A stretch of DNA of 27,209 nt from Bacillota bacterium (GTDB taxonomy: Bacteria; Bacillota; Clostridia; Christensenellales; Aristaeellaceae): assembly GCA_023415715.1 (NCBI GenBank), contig JAEZJP010000214.1, positions 1 through 27,209 of the forward strand. The letters are read 5' to 3'. Below, piece after piece: positions 1 to 6,926 of the stretch; the first letter of the stretch is position 1; each line of letters starts with the position of its first letter. Below the pieces are notes generated by a model. That model was not told the DNA's origin. It was given only the letters and a program-made list of their open reading frames with translations, and made no database searches. The position numbers and the translations under genes are program-made.

Positions 1-431
1 ACCTGGGCATGATGGCCATGAGCTACGGTTATGTCTATGTGGCTACCGTCGCCATGAGCGCGAACCCCGCCCAGCTTTTGAAGGCCATGACCGAGGCCGA
101 AGCCTACAAGGGCCCCTCCCTCATCATTGCTTACGCACCCTGCATCAACCACGGTATCAACATGGCCTATTCCCAGGCGGAAATCCGCAAGGCCGTTGCT
201 GCCGGCTACTGGCCGCTGTATCGGTACAACCCCGACCTTCAGGACCAGGGCAAGAATCCCTTCACCCTGGACAGCAAAGATCCTAGCGAGAGCTACCAGG
301 AGTTCCTGAAGGGCGAAACCCGCTATACCACCCTGACCAAGATGTTCCCCGAAGCAGCCGAGAAGCTGTTTGCCGAAGCGGAGAAGGATGCCGCCCGGCG
401 CCTGGAAACCTACAAGAAACTGGCTCAGTAA
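1..431 (+). CDS. nifJ: Pyruvate:ferredoxin (flavodoxin) oxidoreductase, C-terminal fragment
   Basis: This is the last ~142 codons of a PFOR, cut by the left edge; the reading frame is open from base 3. The enzyme oxidises pyruvate with CoA to acetyl-CoA, CO2 and reduced ferredoxin in the cytoplasm of anaerobes. The visible part is the end of the thiamine-diphosphate-binding domain. It starts LGMMAMSYGYVYVA and contains PSLIIAYAPCINHGI at about bases 115-160; the cysteine in APCINHG is, from family knowledge, a ligand of the proximal 4Fe-4S cluster. A second family block, WPLYRYNPDL, follows at about 208-240. The C-terminus is a charged helix ending KKLAQ. A rho-independent terminator follows 20 bases after the stop, so this is the end of its transcript. 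Confidence 0.95.
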   Translation, partial: LGMMAMSYGYVYVATVAMSANPAQLLKAMTEAEAYKGPSLIIAYAPCINHGINMAYSQAEIRKAVAAGYWPLYRYNPDLQDQGKNPFTLDSKDPSESYQEFLKGETRYTTLTKMFPEAAEKLFAEAEKDAARRLETYKKLAQ

Positions 432-450
432 GCCACAAACCAATAACGCA

Positions 451-480
451 AAAGAGCCGCCGCATGGCGGTTCTTTTGTT
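451..480 (+). terminator. Rho-independent terminator after nifJ
   Basis: An 11-bp stem (451-461 pairs with 466-476, loop 462-465) has a GC-rich upper part, GCCGCC against GGCGGT. Its lower part is A-rich on the 5' arm and T-rich on the 3' arm, and a T-rich tail follows to 480. It separates nifJ from the TetR promoter 35 bases downstream. Confidence 0.9.
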
Positions 481-514
481 TTGCATCCAAATTGAAAGCT
501 TGCGCAGAATCCGC

Positions 515-562
515 TTGACACTCTAACAATTGTTAGATATACTGTGTCTAACAGTTGTTAGA
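515..562 (+). promoter_or_regulatory. Sigma-A promoter with two TetR-type operators
   Basis: A -35 TTGACA (515-520) and a -10 TATACT (538-543) are separated by exactly 17 bases. The spacer holds a perfect 16-bp palindrome (522-537) with core CTAACAATTGTTAG. A second near-perfect copy with core CTAACAGTTGTTAG lies at 547-562, just after the -10. The palindrome centres are 25 bp apart. Binding at either would block RNA polymerase. The first gene downstream is a TetR-family repressor, so autoregulation is the simple inference. Confidence 0.88.
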
Positions 563-571
563 GAGATTGGA

Positions 572-1195
572 ATGGAGAGAATGGATACAAAACAGAAAAT
601 AAAGAACACCGCGCTGGACCTCTTCTCGCGTAAAGGGTTCAGTGCAGTATCTATCCGCGATATCTGCGGGGTGGTCGGGATTAAGGAGAGCACAGTCTAT
701 TACCACTTTAAGGACAAGAACGACATCTTTCAAACTCTTTTGCATGATGTGGAAGATGTGACGAATGCCATTGCGGCATCATTCCACCAAGCTGTAACAA
801 AAATTCAAGTGGTGCAAGAAGGCCCGTTTATATCTGTCGGCCTTGGCTTTCTGAACAACTACCTGCTGGATGAGCAAATATTGAAGTTTATCCGGATGCT
901 GATGATTGAGCAGCATGTAAACGGGGAAGCCGCCAGGCTGTTTCACCGGATCCTGTTTGAAGCGCCGCTTCTTCAAAACGCAGCCGTATTCCGCACGCTG
1001 ATACGCATGGGCTGCTTCGCGGATGGCCACAGCATCTACATGGCGCAGGAGTATTACGCACCGATCTTCTATATCTTCCAACGGTATTTTTCCAGCGGTG
1101 AGGTCACAAATGAGAAAAGAAAGGAAGCAAATGAACGTTTGACCGCACATTTGAAGTGCTTTTACCAAAAATACAATATCCGTAAGAATGCATAG
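572..1195 (+). CDS. TetR/AcrR-family transcriptional regulator
   Basis: A 207-residue protein with a TetR N-terminal DNA-binding domain at about residues 6-52. The helix-turn-helix reads SIRDICGVVGIKESTVYYHF, a canonical TetR block, preceded by TALDLFSRKGF. The rest is an alpha-helical ligand-binding and dimerisation domain with no recognisable effector. I chose the ATG at 572, which has a GAG-rich stretch 7 bases upstream; the ATG at 581 would shorten it by three codons. A longer upstream start would run back through the promoter and operator. The gene is first in an operon with an alpha/beta hydrolase whose ATG lies 13 bases after this stop. It probably represses its own operon through the two palindromes upstream. 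The inducer cannot be told; the hydrolase substrate is one candidate. Base composition is more AT-rich than most of the window, which hints at but does not prove acquisition. Confidence 0.92.
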   Translation: MERMDTKQKIKNTALDLFSRKGFSAVSIRDICGVVGIKESTVYYHFKDKNDIFQTLLHDVEDVTNAIAASFHQAVTKIQVVQEGPFISVGLGFLNNYLLDEQILKFIRMLMIEQHVNGEAARLFHRILFEAPLLQNAAVFRTLIRMGCFADGHSIYMAQEYYAPIFYIFQRYFSSGEVTNEKRKEANERLTAHLKCFYQKYNIRKNA

Positions 1196-1208
1196 GAGGT
1201 TAAGGCCG

Positions 1209-2093
1209 ATGAAGATTTACAGAAACAAAAGGTCGGAGCAAAAGATCATTGAGACGTATGACAAGCTGCTTGCCATGTGGGGCACGCCTTTCGAGGAGAA
1301 AGATGTAGAAACGTTCTATGGCAGCACGCATGTCATTCTCTGCGGGCAGGAAAACAATCCGCCGCTTGTTCTTTTTCACGGCGTAGGCGACGATACAGCT
1401 CTCATGTGGATGTATAACGCAAAAGAATTGTCGGCACATTTCCGCATTTACGCGGTGGATACAATAGGCGGCCCCGGTAAGAGCCGCCCCAATGCCAATT
1501 ATACAAATGACTTTGATGAAATAAGATGGCTGGACGAAGTGTTCGATAGGCTTAAACTGAATAGCGCATTTCTTGCAGGCGTTTCAAACGGCGCCTATAT
1601 CACGCAGCACTATGGAATCATGCGGCCGGACAAAGTAACAAAAATGGTCTGCATGTCCGGTTCGGCAGTATCCACTGAAACCGGCAAAAGCCCAATGCGG
1701 CGGATGCTGAAGGTGTTCCTGCCCGAAGCTCTTTTTCCAACAGACAGGAATGTAATAAAACTGATCCGCAAACTTACAGGAGACAATTACAGAATATTTA
1801 CGGAAAACGCACTGCTCATGGAGCACTACAAATGCTTGCTGCGCGGTTTCAACACCATGGCCATGACCTATCACAAGATCAAGCCATTTTCAAAGGAACA
1901 AGTCGATTCTCTCAAAGGGAGAACGCTGTTTCTATGCGGTGAAAAGGATCCTTTGGGAGACAAGAATACTGTCCAATCCCTTATGGAAAAGCACCGTTTG
2001 GACTTTCGTTTTTTCCCGAATGTGGGTCATGGGATCAACCATGAAATATCCCAAAAGATCAATCAGATCGTGATCGATTATCTAAAAGCCTGA
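1209..2093 (+). CDS. Alpha/beta-fold hydrolase
   Basis: A 294-residue cytoplasmic protein with the alpha/beta-hydrolase pattern. The oxyanion motif FHGVGDD lies at about residues 56-62 and the nucleophile elbow GVSNG at 124-128, with Ser126 as nucleophile. The acid is probably Asp247 in GEKDP, and the catalytic histidine His274 in NVGHG. The start at 1209 is set by a strong AGGAGGT site at 1194-1200, eight bases upstream, which overlaps the TetR stop codon. An in-frame ATG at 1188 has no such site. The substrate is unknown: the family covers esterases, lipases, C-C hydrolases and haloperoxidase-like enzymes. Coupling to a self-controlled TetR regulator suggests it is induced by, and perhaps acts on, an ester-type or xenobiotic compound; this is inference. 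No terminator is obvious before the convergent small gene at 2121. Confidence 0.85.
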   Translation: MKIYRNKRSEQKIIETYDKLLAMWGTPFEEKDVETFYGSTHVILCGQENNPPLVLFHGVGDDTALMWMYNAKELSAHFRIYAVDTIGGPGKSRPNANYTNDFDEIRWLDEVFDRLKLNSAFLAGVSNGAYITQHYGIMRPDKVTKMVCMSGSAVSTETGKSPMRRMLKVFLPEALFPTDRNVIKLIRKLTGDNYRIFTENALLMEHYKCLLRGFNTMAMTYHKIKPFSKEQVDSLKGRTLFLCGEKDPLGDKNTVQSLMEKHRLDFRFFPNVGHGINHEISQKINQIVIDYLKA

Positions 2094-2120
2094 AAATCAT
2101 GCGGCGCCGGAAAATGGAAA

Positions 2121-2249
2121 TCACCAATAAACCCCCGATAATATTGAAGAAATAAGCAGCGGCACTATAAGCAGCAGTACCATAACCACACAGACGACAC
2201 GCACAATTGTTACCTTGCGGGATGCTTTTTTCTTATACGAGACAGCCAT
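2121..2249 (-). CDS. Small single-pass membrane protein (42 aa)
   Basis: A short gene that starts at an ATG (2249 on the minus strand) with a good AAAGGAG site at 2257-2263, seven bases upstream. That site overlaps the stop codon of the larger gene at 2262, so the two are probably translationally coupled. The 42-residue product has a basic N-terminus (MAVSYKKKASRK), one hydrophobic segment at about residues 13-38, and ends GVYW. This fits a single transmembrane helix with the N-terminus inside. I do not recognise a family. Its position right after the secreted DUF4352-like protein suggests joint function at the membrane, as inference only. Confidence 0.6.
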   Translation of the reverse strand: MAVSYKKKASRKVTIVRVVCVVMVLLLIVPLLISSILSGVYW

Positions 2250-2261
2250 GGAAATTCTCCT

Positions 2262-3530
2262 TTATTCCGCCAGGTAGCTGGCCGCATCAATCTTAAGCGG
2301 CTCACCCAGCATATTTAAATGAACCCGCAGCGTGCCGGCTTTTAAGCCGTCCGGCAAGAGGAAGGCCACATCCCCCGTGATGGATTCGCCGGGTAAAAGC
2401 GACGCATCCAGTGTTTCCGCAAGATTTGCAAACCATGCCTGGGTCAGTTCATTCCCGTTTGAATCGGTCATGGCAAAGGCAAGTTCGCTGGAAACAGTAA
2501 GGTTTTGTGTCGACCCATTGGCTACCGTCACATTCACGATAACATATTTTTGCCCTGCGGGCGGATCAGCAAGAGACCCTTTATCCGCAAGCCGCATGCC
2601 GTTGACGGTCACCTTCCAGCCTGCCTGATCGTACGCACCATCAGCACCCAATTGGGCAAATTCATTTTTCGAAAGCTCTCCTGCAATGGGCAGAGGCTGG
2701 TCAACTGCCGTTTGTCCAGCCGTAAGGCCGGTCAGTTCTTTCAAATTTTCCGGTACCAGGAAGCATATCATCCCGCGGACAGCGGGCAGCCGGTCATTGA
2801 ACCGCGCATCGATCAGAGCAAGCATCTGATTTGCCCGGGTGGGAATAACCGCTTCCTCTGCCTTTCCATCACGTTTCAGCACCCACTCAGATGCCAGTTC
2901 AGATACGGGTGACTGCGTGCCTGTTCCAGTGAACGTCGCATCTACCCAAACGTATTTCATGCCTTCGGGCGCCTGATCCAAAAATGCCGTTTTGCTTTGA
3001 ACCACGCTATGTATTACCGCGCTGTAGCCTTCTTTAGTAACAGTGGCAAGCGGAACATCGGCCACATTCACATTAGGCCCGCTGCTCTTTCCCAGGCTGA
3101 TCCTGCCCGCCGCTTCCCCCCCCACTTTAGAAAGTACAACCAGGTCATATGTTCCCGCCGTATCAGGAACCTCAAACAGAACCCGCAGCGCCTTTTCCCC
3201 GGGCGCAAGCGAAGCCGTGAAGGCCGAACCGCCGCCATACAAAAGCGGCGTATAGGCACGGCCGCCCTCATCCACAGCAAGCAGCATCTGCTCATCATTG
3301 GTGGACTCCTGCGCGTCCGCAGCCGTCTTTACAACAAGGTTTGCCGTCAGCAATTGATTTCCCGCTATAGGCACTATGGTCTGCAAGCCAGGTAAAAAGC
3401 CGGAATCCGCTACAGAATATTGGACGCCTCCCGCCTGAACAAAAGTTTCCGCCTGTACCGCAGCTAATGGCAGAAATAATATAGCCAGCGCCGCCATCAG
3501 GCAAAATAGCCGATGATACCGCTTTTTCAT
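2262..3530 (-). CDS. Secreted protein with DUF4352-like immunoglobulin-type domains
   Basis: A 422-residue protein beginning MKKRYHRLF with a Sec signal peptide; cleavage is likely after VQA at residue 27. The start at 3530 is supported by AAAGGAG eight bases upstream; an upstream in-frame extension is open but would bury the signal peptide and run through the promoter. The mature part has about three beta-rich segments at residues 30-155, 165-285 and 300-412. The last two carry the DUF4352-like pattern: 'PEGMKYVWVDATF' and 'PAGQKYVIVNVTV', each followed by a block ending in a hydrophobic 'FLVP' or 'FLLPDG' strand. The first has the related 'LAPGEKALRVLFEVPD'. There is no cysteine lipobox and no C-terminal anchor, so it is probably secreted or loosely bound. 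Function is unknown; this fold occurs in extracellular binding and stress proteins. A small membrane protein follows in the same operon. Confidence 0.8.
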   Translation of the reverse strand: MKKRYHRLFCLMAALAILFLPLAAVQAETFVQAGGVQYSVADSGFLPGLQTIVPIAGNQLLTANLVVKTAADAQESTNDEQMLLAVDEGGRAYTPLLYGGGSAFTASLAPGEKALRVLFEVPDTAGTYDLVVLSKVGGEAAGRISLGKSSGPNVNVADVPLATVTKEGYSAVIHSVVQSKTAFLDQAPEGMKYVWVDATFTGTGTQSPVSELASEWVLKRDGKAEEAVIPTRANQMLALIDARFNDRLPAVRGMICFLVPENLKELTGLTAGQTAVDQPLPIAGELSKNEFAQLGADGAYDQAGWKVTVNGMRLADKGSLADPPAGQKYVIVNVTVANGSTQNLTVSSELAFAMTDSNGNELTQAWFANLAETLDASLLPGESITGDVAFLLPDGLKAGTLRVHLNMLGEPLKIDAASYLAE

Positions 3531-3567
3531 ATTTTCAGCTCCTTTCATGAAGCTATTGGACTGTTTC

Positions 3568-3596
3568 ATTATAACATTTTCCTGTATATGCCACAA
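3568..3596 (-). promoter_or_regulatory. Promoter for the DUF4352-like gene
   Basis: On the minus strand an extended -10, TG-T-TATAAT (TATAAT at 3568-3573), lies 17 bases after a weak -35 TTGTGG (3591-3596). The start codon is 38 bases downstream of the -10. Confidence 0.7.
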
Positions 3597-3614
3597 GGAC
3601 AAGCTTTTTATTTC

Positions 3615-3639
3615 GAAAAAATGACGTTGCCATTTTTTC
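3615..3639 (-). terminator. Terminator after the CorC/HlyC-like gene
   Basis: Nine-bp hairpin GAAAAAATG/CATTTTTTC with a 7-base loop, 35 bases after the stop codon at 3674. The T-run is part of the 3' arm on the minus strand. The stem is AT-rich, so termination may be partial, letting some transcription continue into the next minus-strand operon. Confidence 0.65.
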
Positions 3640-3673
3640 TCGGGCTTCCCGCTTATCTGAAAATGCTCCTGCT

Positions 3674-4939
3674 TCACCCCTGCACGGTGGGCGTCGCATC
3701 CTCCTTATTTTCAGGCAGAACGATGCGTACCTGCATCACCCTTCGCTTCCATACGCGGGTGGCCTGCACCTTGATACCTGAGATCTCGAAACCTTCCCCC
3801 ACCTTTGGAATTTGGCCCATCTCCTCGGCCACCCAACCGCCTACGGTATCCGCCTCGTACTCCTTATCCACATGGATCAATTCCAGAATTTCCTTCAGAT
3901 CGGCGCCGCCGTCTACAAGCAGGCTTCCGTCCTCCTGGCGCTGCACCGTTTCCATCACGTCGTCATGCTCGTCGTATATTTCCCCTACCAATTCCTCCAG
4001 CACGTCTTCCAATGTCACAATGCCCTCCGTGCCCCCGAACTCATCCAGGATCACGGCCATGTGGTTTTTGCTGCTTTGCAATAACTTTAAAAGCTTCGTA
4101 ATCTTCAGCGTAGCCGGCGCGTACAATGCCGGTTTCATCATATCCGCCATGATGGTTTTGCCCTCGTGGGTTCCTGCGTAAAAGTCCTTTTCATGCAGGA
4201 TGCCTATGATGTCGTCCATCGTTTCCCTGTACACAGGCAGGCGGGAATAGCCGTTCTCCAGAAATGCCTGTGCCGCCTCCTCCACGGTGCTTTCCGTGGA
4301 AAGGCCTACCACATCCACACGGGGTGTAAGTATGTCCCGCGTGTCCAGATCGGTAAACTCAATGGCGGAGCGGATCAGTTCGCTCTCATGCTCGTCCATG
4401 TCGCCTTCGCTCTGCGCCTCATCCACCATGGTGATCAATTCATCCTCGATCATGGGCGGTTCCTCCTGCGGCTTTGTCACCTTGCCCATCAGCAGCCGCC
4501 ACAGGCCATACAGCCAATACAGCGGCACAAGCACCGTCATCAGCACTTTTAAAACAGAAGCAAAGCGCATAATCAGCTTTTCCGGCGCATCCTTGGCCAG
4601 TGCCTTAGGTATCGCTTCGCTGATGAGATAAATAGCAGCCACAACGCCGGCCATGGACAGTATAAGCACGACACTGTTTGATACGCTCGTCAAAAGAGCA
4701 GCGCTGAATGAAATGGCAAGAATCATTGCCAGGCGCCCGCCCAGCAGTATTACGGGATGCAGCCTTTCCTGCTCCATTAAAGCATAGGCCTTTTCCGCCT
4801 GCATGTTACCGCCGAAGGCCAGCCCTTTCAGGTGGGGACGGTTCAATTCATCCACCGCAGCCTGGACAGCGGAGAAAAATGAAGACAGAAAAGTACACAG
4901 CACAATGGCTGCCACCAGCGGGAAAGCGCTAAGGTTCAT
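3674..4939 (-). CDS. CorC/HlyC/CNNM-type membrane protein (DUF21-CBS pair-CorC_HlyC)
   Basis: A 421-residue inner-membrane protein. Residues ~1-170 form the DUF21 transmembrane domain: N-terminal helix, short loop, then hydrophobic helices with SEAIPKALA. Residues ~205-330 are a CBS-domain pair: DILTPRVDVVGL, YSRLPVYRETMDDIIGILHEKD, NHMAVILDEFGGTEGIVTLEDVLEELVGEI. The C-terminal CorC_HlyC domain is at about 335-415. Length and order match the family, which includes magnesium and other divalent-cation exporters (MpfA/CorC/CNNM) and proteins misnamed haemolysins. CBS domains usually sense ATP-Mg or AMP. Start at 4939 has AAAGG about ten bases upstream. The gene stands alone on the minus strand behind its own promoter and a leader with an internal terminator, so ion-responsive attenuation is a fair hypothesis. 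Confidence 0.93.
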   Translation of the reverse strand: MNLSAFPLVAAIVLCTFLSSFFSAVQAAVDELNRPHLKGLAFGGNMQAEKAYALMEQERLHPVILLGGRLAMILAISFSAALLTSVSNSVVLILSMAGVVAAIYLISEAIPKALAKDAPEKLIMRFASVLKVLMTVLVPLYWLYGLWRLLMGKVTKPQEEPPMIEDELITMVDEAQSEGDMDEHESELIRSAIEFTDLDTRDILTPRVDVVGLSTESTVEEAAQAFLENGYSRLPVYRETMDDIIGILHEKDFYAGTHEGKTIMADMMKPALYAPATLKITKLLKLLQSSKNHMAVILDEFGGTEGIVTLEDVLEELVGEIYDEHDDVMETVQRQEDGSLLVDGGADLKEILELIHVDKEYEADTVGGWVAEEMGQIPKVGEGFEISGIKVQATRVWKRRVMQVRIVLPENKEDATPTVQG

Positions 4940-4994
4940 GAATTTTTTTCCTTTCTTCTCTTACCATAAAGACATGTTCCGAAATTTTCCACAA

Positions 4995-5123
4995 GCAAAA
5001 AGCGCACAGGCAAAACAACTCCCGCGTTTTGCGCCGGTGCGCCGACAGACATGGCCTTACAACCAATGTCAGGCTGTATGGTACTGGGAGGTTCGTCCAA
5101 GATGTACACCCCTAAGCTAGAAT
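4995..5123 (-). ncRNA. Structured 5' leader with internal terminator (candidate riboswitch or small RNA)
   Basis: Between the minus-strand promoter at 5130-5158 and the CorC-like start codon lies a ~180-nt untranslated leader. At its 3' side is a strong hairpin: outer stem 5002-5007 with 5037-5042 (GCGCAC/GTGCGC), inner stem 5010-5016 with 5026-5032 (GCAAAAC/GTTTTGC), 9-base loop, then a run of five U residues (plus-strand A run 4997-5001). Upstream, TACAGCC/GGTTGTA can form a 7-bp stem with loop TGACATT; an alternative pairs GACAT-GG with CCATGTC. A CTCCC in the 5' part (5086-5090 on plus) can pair with GGGAG in the terminator loop. The layout, a folded domain followed by a terminator 55 nt before a transport-type gene, is that of a transcription-attenuating riboswitch. 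I could not match it to M-box, yybP-ykoY, NiCo or other motifs I know. Confidence 0.6.
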
Positions 5124-5129
5124 AATAAA

Positions 5130-5158
5130 ATTATAGCACATATTTCAGGCAAATGCAA
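5130..5158 (-). promoter_or_regulatory. Promoter for the CorC-like gene and its leader
   Basis: Minus strand: extended -10 TG-C-TATAAT (TATAAT at 5130-5135), 17-base spacer, -35 TTGCAT (5153-5158). Transcription would start near 5123. It is back to back with the plus-strand promoter at 5197. Confidence 0.75.
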
Positions 5159-5196
5159 ATGGCCTTCCAGCCGCTGCCAGCAAGGCGTTCGGGCGT

Positions 5197-5225
5197 TTGA
5201 CACAACGTGTTACATATGGTATAAT
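5197..5225 (+). promoter_or_regulatory. Consensus promoter for the decarboxylase beta operon
   Basis: Exact TTGACA (5197-5202), 17-base spacer, exact TATAAT (5220-5225). The start codon is at 5271, with AGGGGAGG at 5255-5262. A fully consensus promoter predicts high constitutive expression unless a repressor acts. Confidence 0.9.
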
Positions 5226-5270
5226 AACGCAGTTTTTGGCGATACCGATTATAAAGGGGAGGACCGCACT

Positions 5271-6461
5271 ATGGGTGATGTGCTACGGGAGTTATTGTCA
5301 GGTGTCACCTATCTGTTTTCAGCAGATGGCTGGAGAACGCTGGTTATGTTCCTGATCTCCGGCATCTTGATCTATCTGGCCATCAAAAAAGAGTATGAAC
5401 CCGCCCTTTTATTGCCCATTGGTTTTGGCGCCATCCTGGCCAACCTGCCCCCGGTAGCAGGAACCCTTATGCCAGCTGTTTTAGGCCCTGAAGGTTTTCT
5501 GACTGTATTGTTCAATTCGGGCATCAAAAATGAATTGTTCCCCCTGTTGATCTTTATCGCTGTCGGTGCCATGTGCGACTTCACGCCGCTGCTGAAGGAA
5601 CCGTCCATGATCTTCTTCGGCGCGGCGGCGCAGTTCGGCATTTTTGCTACCTTCCTGCTCTCCCTGCTTCTGATTCCCTTCGTCGTGCCCGGCGCCCCCC
5701 ACGATCTGGTGCTCAGGCTGGCCTCCGCCATCGGCATCATTGGCGCGGCGGACGGCCCAACGACGCTGTATGTGGCAAACCACTTCCAATTGGGCGATTA
5801 TATAGCACCTATCTCCGTGGCGGCCTACAGCTACATGTCCTTGGTACCCATCATCCAGCCTCCCGTCATCAAGGCCCTGACCACCAAGGGCGAGCGCACC
5901 ATCCGCATGGAATACAAGGAAGAAAAGGCTCCTAAGACGGCCTTGATTATCTTCCCCATCTTGGTCACCTTGGTGTCCGGTATCCTGGTGCCCATGAGCG
6001 CCCCCTTGATCGGTGCCCTCATGTTTGGTAACCTGCTCCGTGTATGCGGCGTGTTGGAGAGGCTGAACAAGGCTGCGCAGAACGAGCTGGCCAATATCGT
6101 CACCATCCTTCTTGGCCTCACCATCGGCGCTACCATGGTAGCCGACAAATTCCTGCAGTTGAACACGCTGCTCATTATGCTTCTTGGCCTGTTCGCCTTC
6201 GTATTCGATACCGCCGGCGGCGTCCTCTTCGCCAAGTTCCTGAACCTGTTCCGCAAGGAAAAAATCAACCCCATGATCGGCGCGGCCGGTATTTCCGCCT
6301 TCCCCATGAGCGCACGCGTCATTCAAAAGATGGCAAAAGAAGACGATCCCTACAACTTTGTCCTTATGCAGGCTATCAGCGCTAACGTGGCCGGCCAATT
6401 GGGTTCCGTCGTTGCAGGCGGCATGGTGATCACGCTGGTCAGCATGCTGCTTGCCCGCTGA
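5271..6461 (+). CDS. Na+-translocating decarboxylase, beta subunit (OadB/GcdB/MmdB family)
   Basis: A 396-residue polytopic membrane protein. The beta subunit of biotin-dependent decarboxylases (oxaloacetate, glutaconyl-CoA or methylmalonyl-CoA) decarboxylates carboxybiotin and pumps Na+ out of the cell. Family landmarks are GAMCDFTPLL (~99-108), the Na+-site aspartate Asp161 in IGAADGPT, SYMSLVPIIQPP (~187-198), and the C-terminal ISANVAGQLGSVVAGG with its conserved asparagine. Length fits the family. The strong Shine-Dalgarno eight bases before ATG 5271 fixes the start. A gamma-like subunit follows 34 bases later. Neither a carboxyltransferase (alpha) nor a biotin carrier gene is in the window, so the substrate of the complex cannot be named. 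Confidence 0.95.
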   Translation: MGDVLRELLSGVTYLFSADGWRTLVMFLISGILIYLAIKKEYEPALLLPIGFGAILANLPPVAGTLMPAVLGPEGFLTVLFNSGIKNELFPLLIFIAVGAMCDFTPLLKEPSMIFFGAAAQFGIFATFLLSLLLIPFVVPGAPHDLVLRLASAIGIIGAADGPTTLYVANHFQLGDYIAPISVAAYSYMSLVPIIQPPVIKALTTKGERTIRMEYKEEKAPKTALIIFPILVTLVSGILVPMSAPLIGALMFGNLLRVCGVLERLNKAAQNELANIVTILLGLTIGATMVADKFLQLNTLLIMLLGLFAFVFDTAGGVLFAKFLNLFRKEKINPMIGAAGISAFPMSARVIQKMAKEDDPYNFVLMQAISANVAGQLGSVVAGGMVITLVSMLLAR

Positions 6462-6495
6462 CCGCAAGGCTCAACAGAAAGAAGGATAGACGATC

Positions 6496-6687
6496 ATGTT
6501 CAAATGGCTGTTTGCTTCCGCCCTGGCTGAAAGCGCCGTGCCCGCTGCACAAACCACCGCCTTTTCCGATACGCTGATGGGCAAGGGACTCATCACAACA
6601 CTCTTTGGCCTGGCCGGCGTGTTCCTGGTACTGTTCATCTTTTTCCTGGCAATCAAGCTTTTGCAAAGGATAAAAGAAAAAGAATGA
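6496..6687 (+). CDS. Small OadG-like (gamma) subunit of a Na+-pumping decarboxylase
   Basis: A 63-residue protein with GAAGGA ten bases before its ATG. An N-terminal stretch rich in Ala and small residues precedes MGKGLITTLFGLAGVFLVLFIFFLAIKLL (described in parts: residues ~28-42 and ~43-56), one transmembrane helix of the OadG pattern 'GL..TL.G...VF..L..F....KL'. It ends in a basic tail KRIKEKE-like (RIKEKE). OadG proteins hold the alpha and beta subunits together; in some lineages the gamma subunit is this short. Operon position 34 bases after the beta gene, before a shared terminator, is strong context. The sequence is short, so the family call rests on pattern and neighbourhood. Its N-terminal ~25 residues resemble a weak signal peptide; whether it is cut is not clear. 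Confidence 0.78.
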   Translation: MFKWLFASALAESAVPAAQTTAFSDTLMGKGLITTLFGLAGVFLVLFIFFLAIKLLQRIKEKE

Positions 6688-6691
6688 TCAC

Positions 6692-6727
6692 AAAGGCGGG
6701 CGGCTACATGAGCGGCCCGCCTTTTTT
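6692..6727 (+). terminator. Rho-independent terminator after oadB-oadG
   Basis: GGCGGGC (6695-6701) pairs with GCCCGCC (6715-6721), extended by AAA/TTT, and is followed by six T residues. It starts five bases after the gamma-gene stop. Confidence 0.92.
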
Positions 6728-6841
6728 CCCTCTTCACGCTTCATACGTAATGAGTGTGAAAACTTATAGTTATATTTTGCTGGTTTGTATCAGCATGATG
6801 CAGTGTTCAGACATGCATAAAGACAAACTGTGCATTTACCC

Positions 6842-6870
6842 TTTACAAGGCGTTCGATTTGGCGTATAAA
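6842..6870 (+). promoter_or_regulatory. Promoter for the two-TM protein / Usp gene pair
   Basis: TTTACA (6842-6847), 17-base spacer, TATAAA (6865-6870). The start codon at 6927 has GGAGG at 6914-6918. The preceding ~110 bases (6728-6841) are AT-richer and hold nothing else I can support. Confidence 0.7.
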
Positions 6871-6926
6871 TAAAGCATAGGCGCATGCCGCCGCCTTTTT
6901 ACGCATAGCATACGGAGGAAACAGCA

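Noticed and set aside
4995..5123. M-box, yybP-ykoY or 6S RNA identity for the CorC leader
   Set aside because: The conserved cores of these families as I know them are not visible; without a covariance search I leave it unassigned.
5481..6467. 328-codon open frame on the minus strand over the decarboxylase beta gene
   Set aside because: The protein is full of His, Gly, Gln and Asp in the low-complexity way of a shadow frame, has no ribosome binding site, and lies opposite a clear conserved gene.
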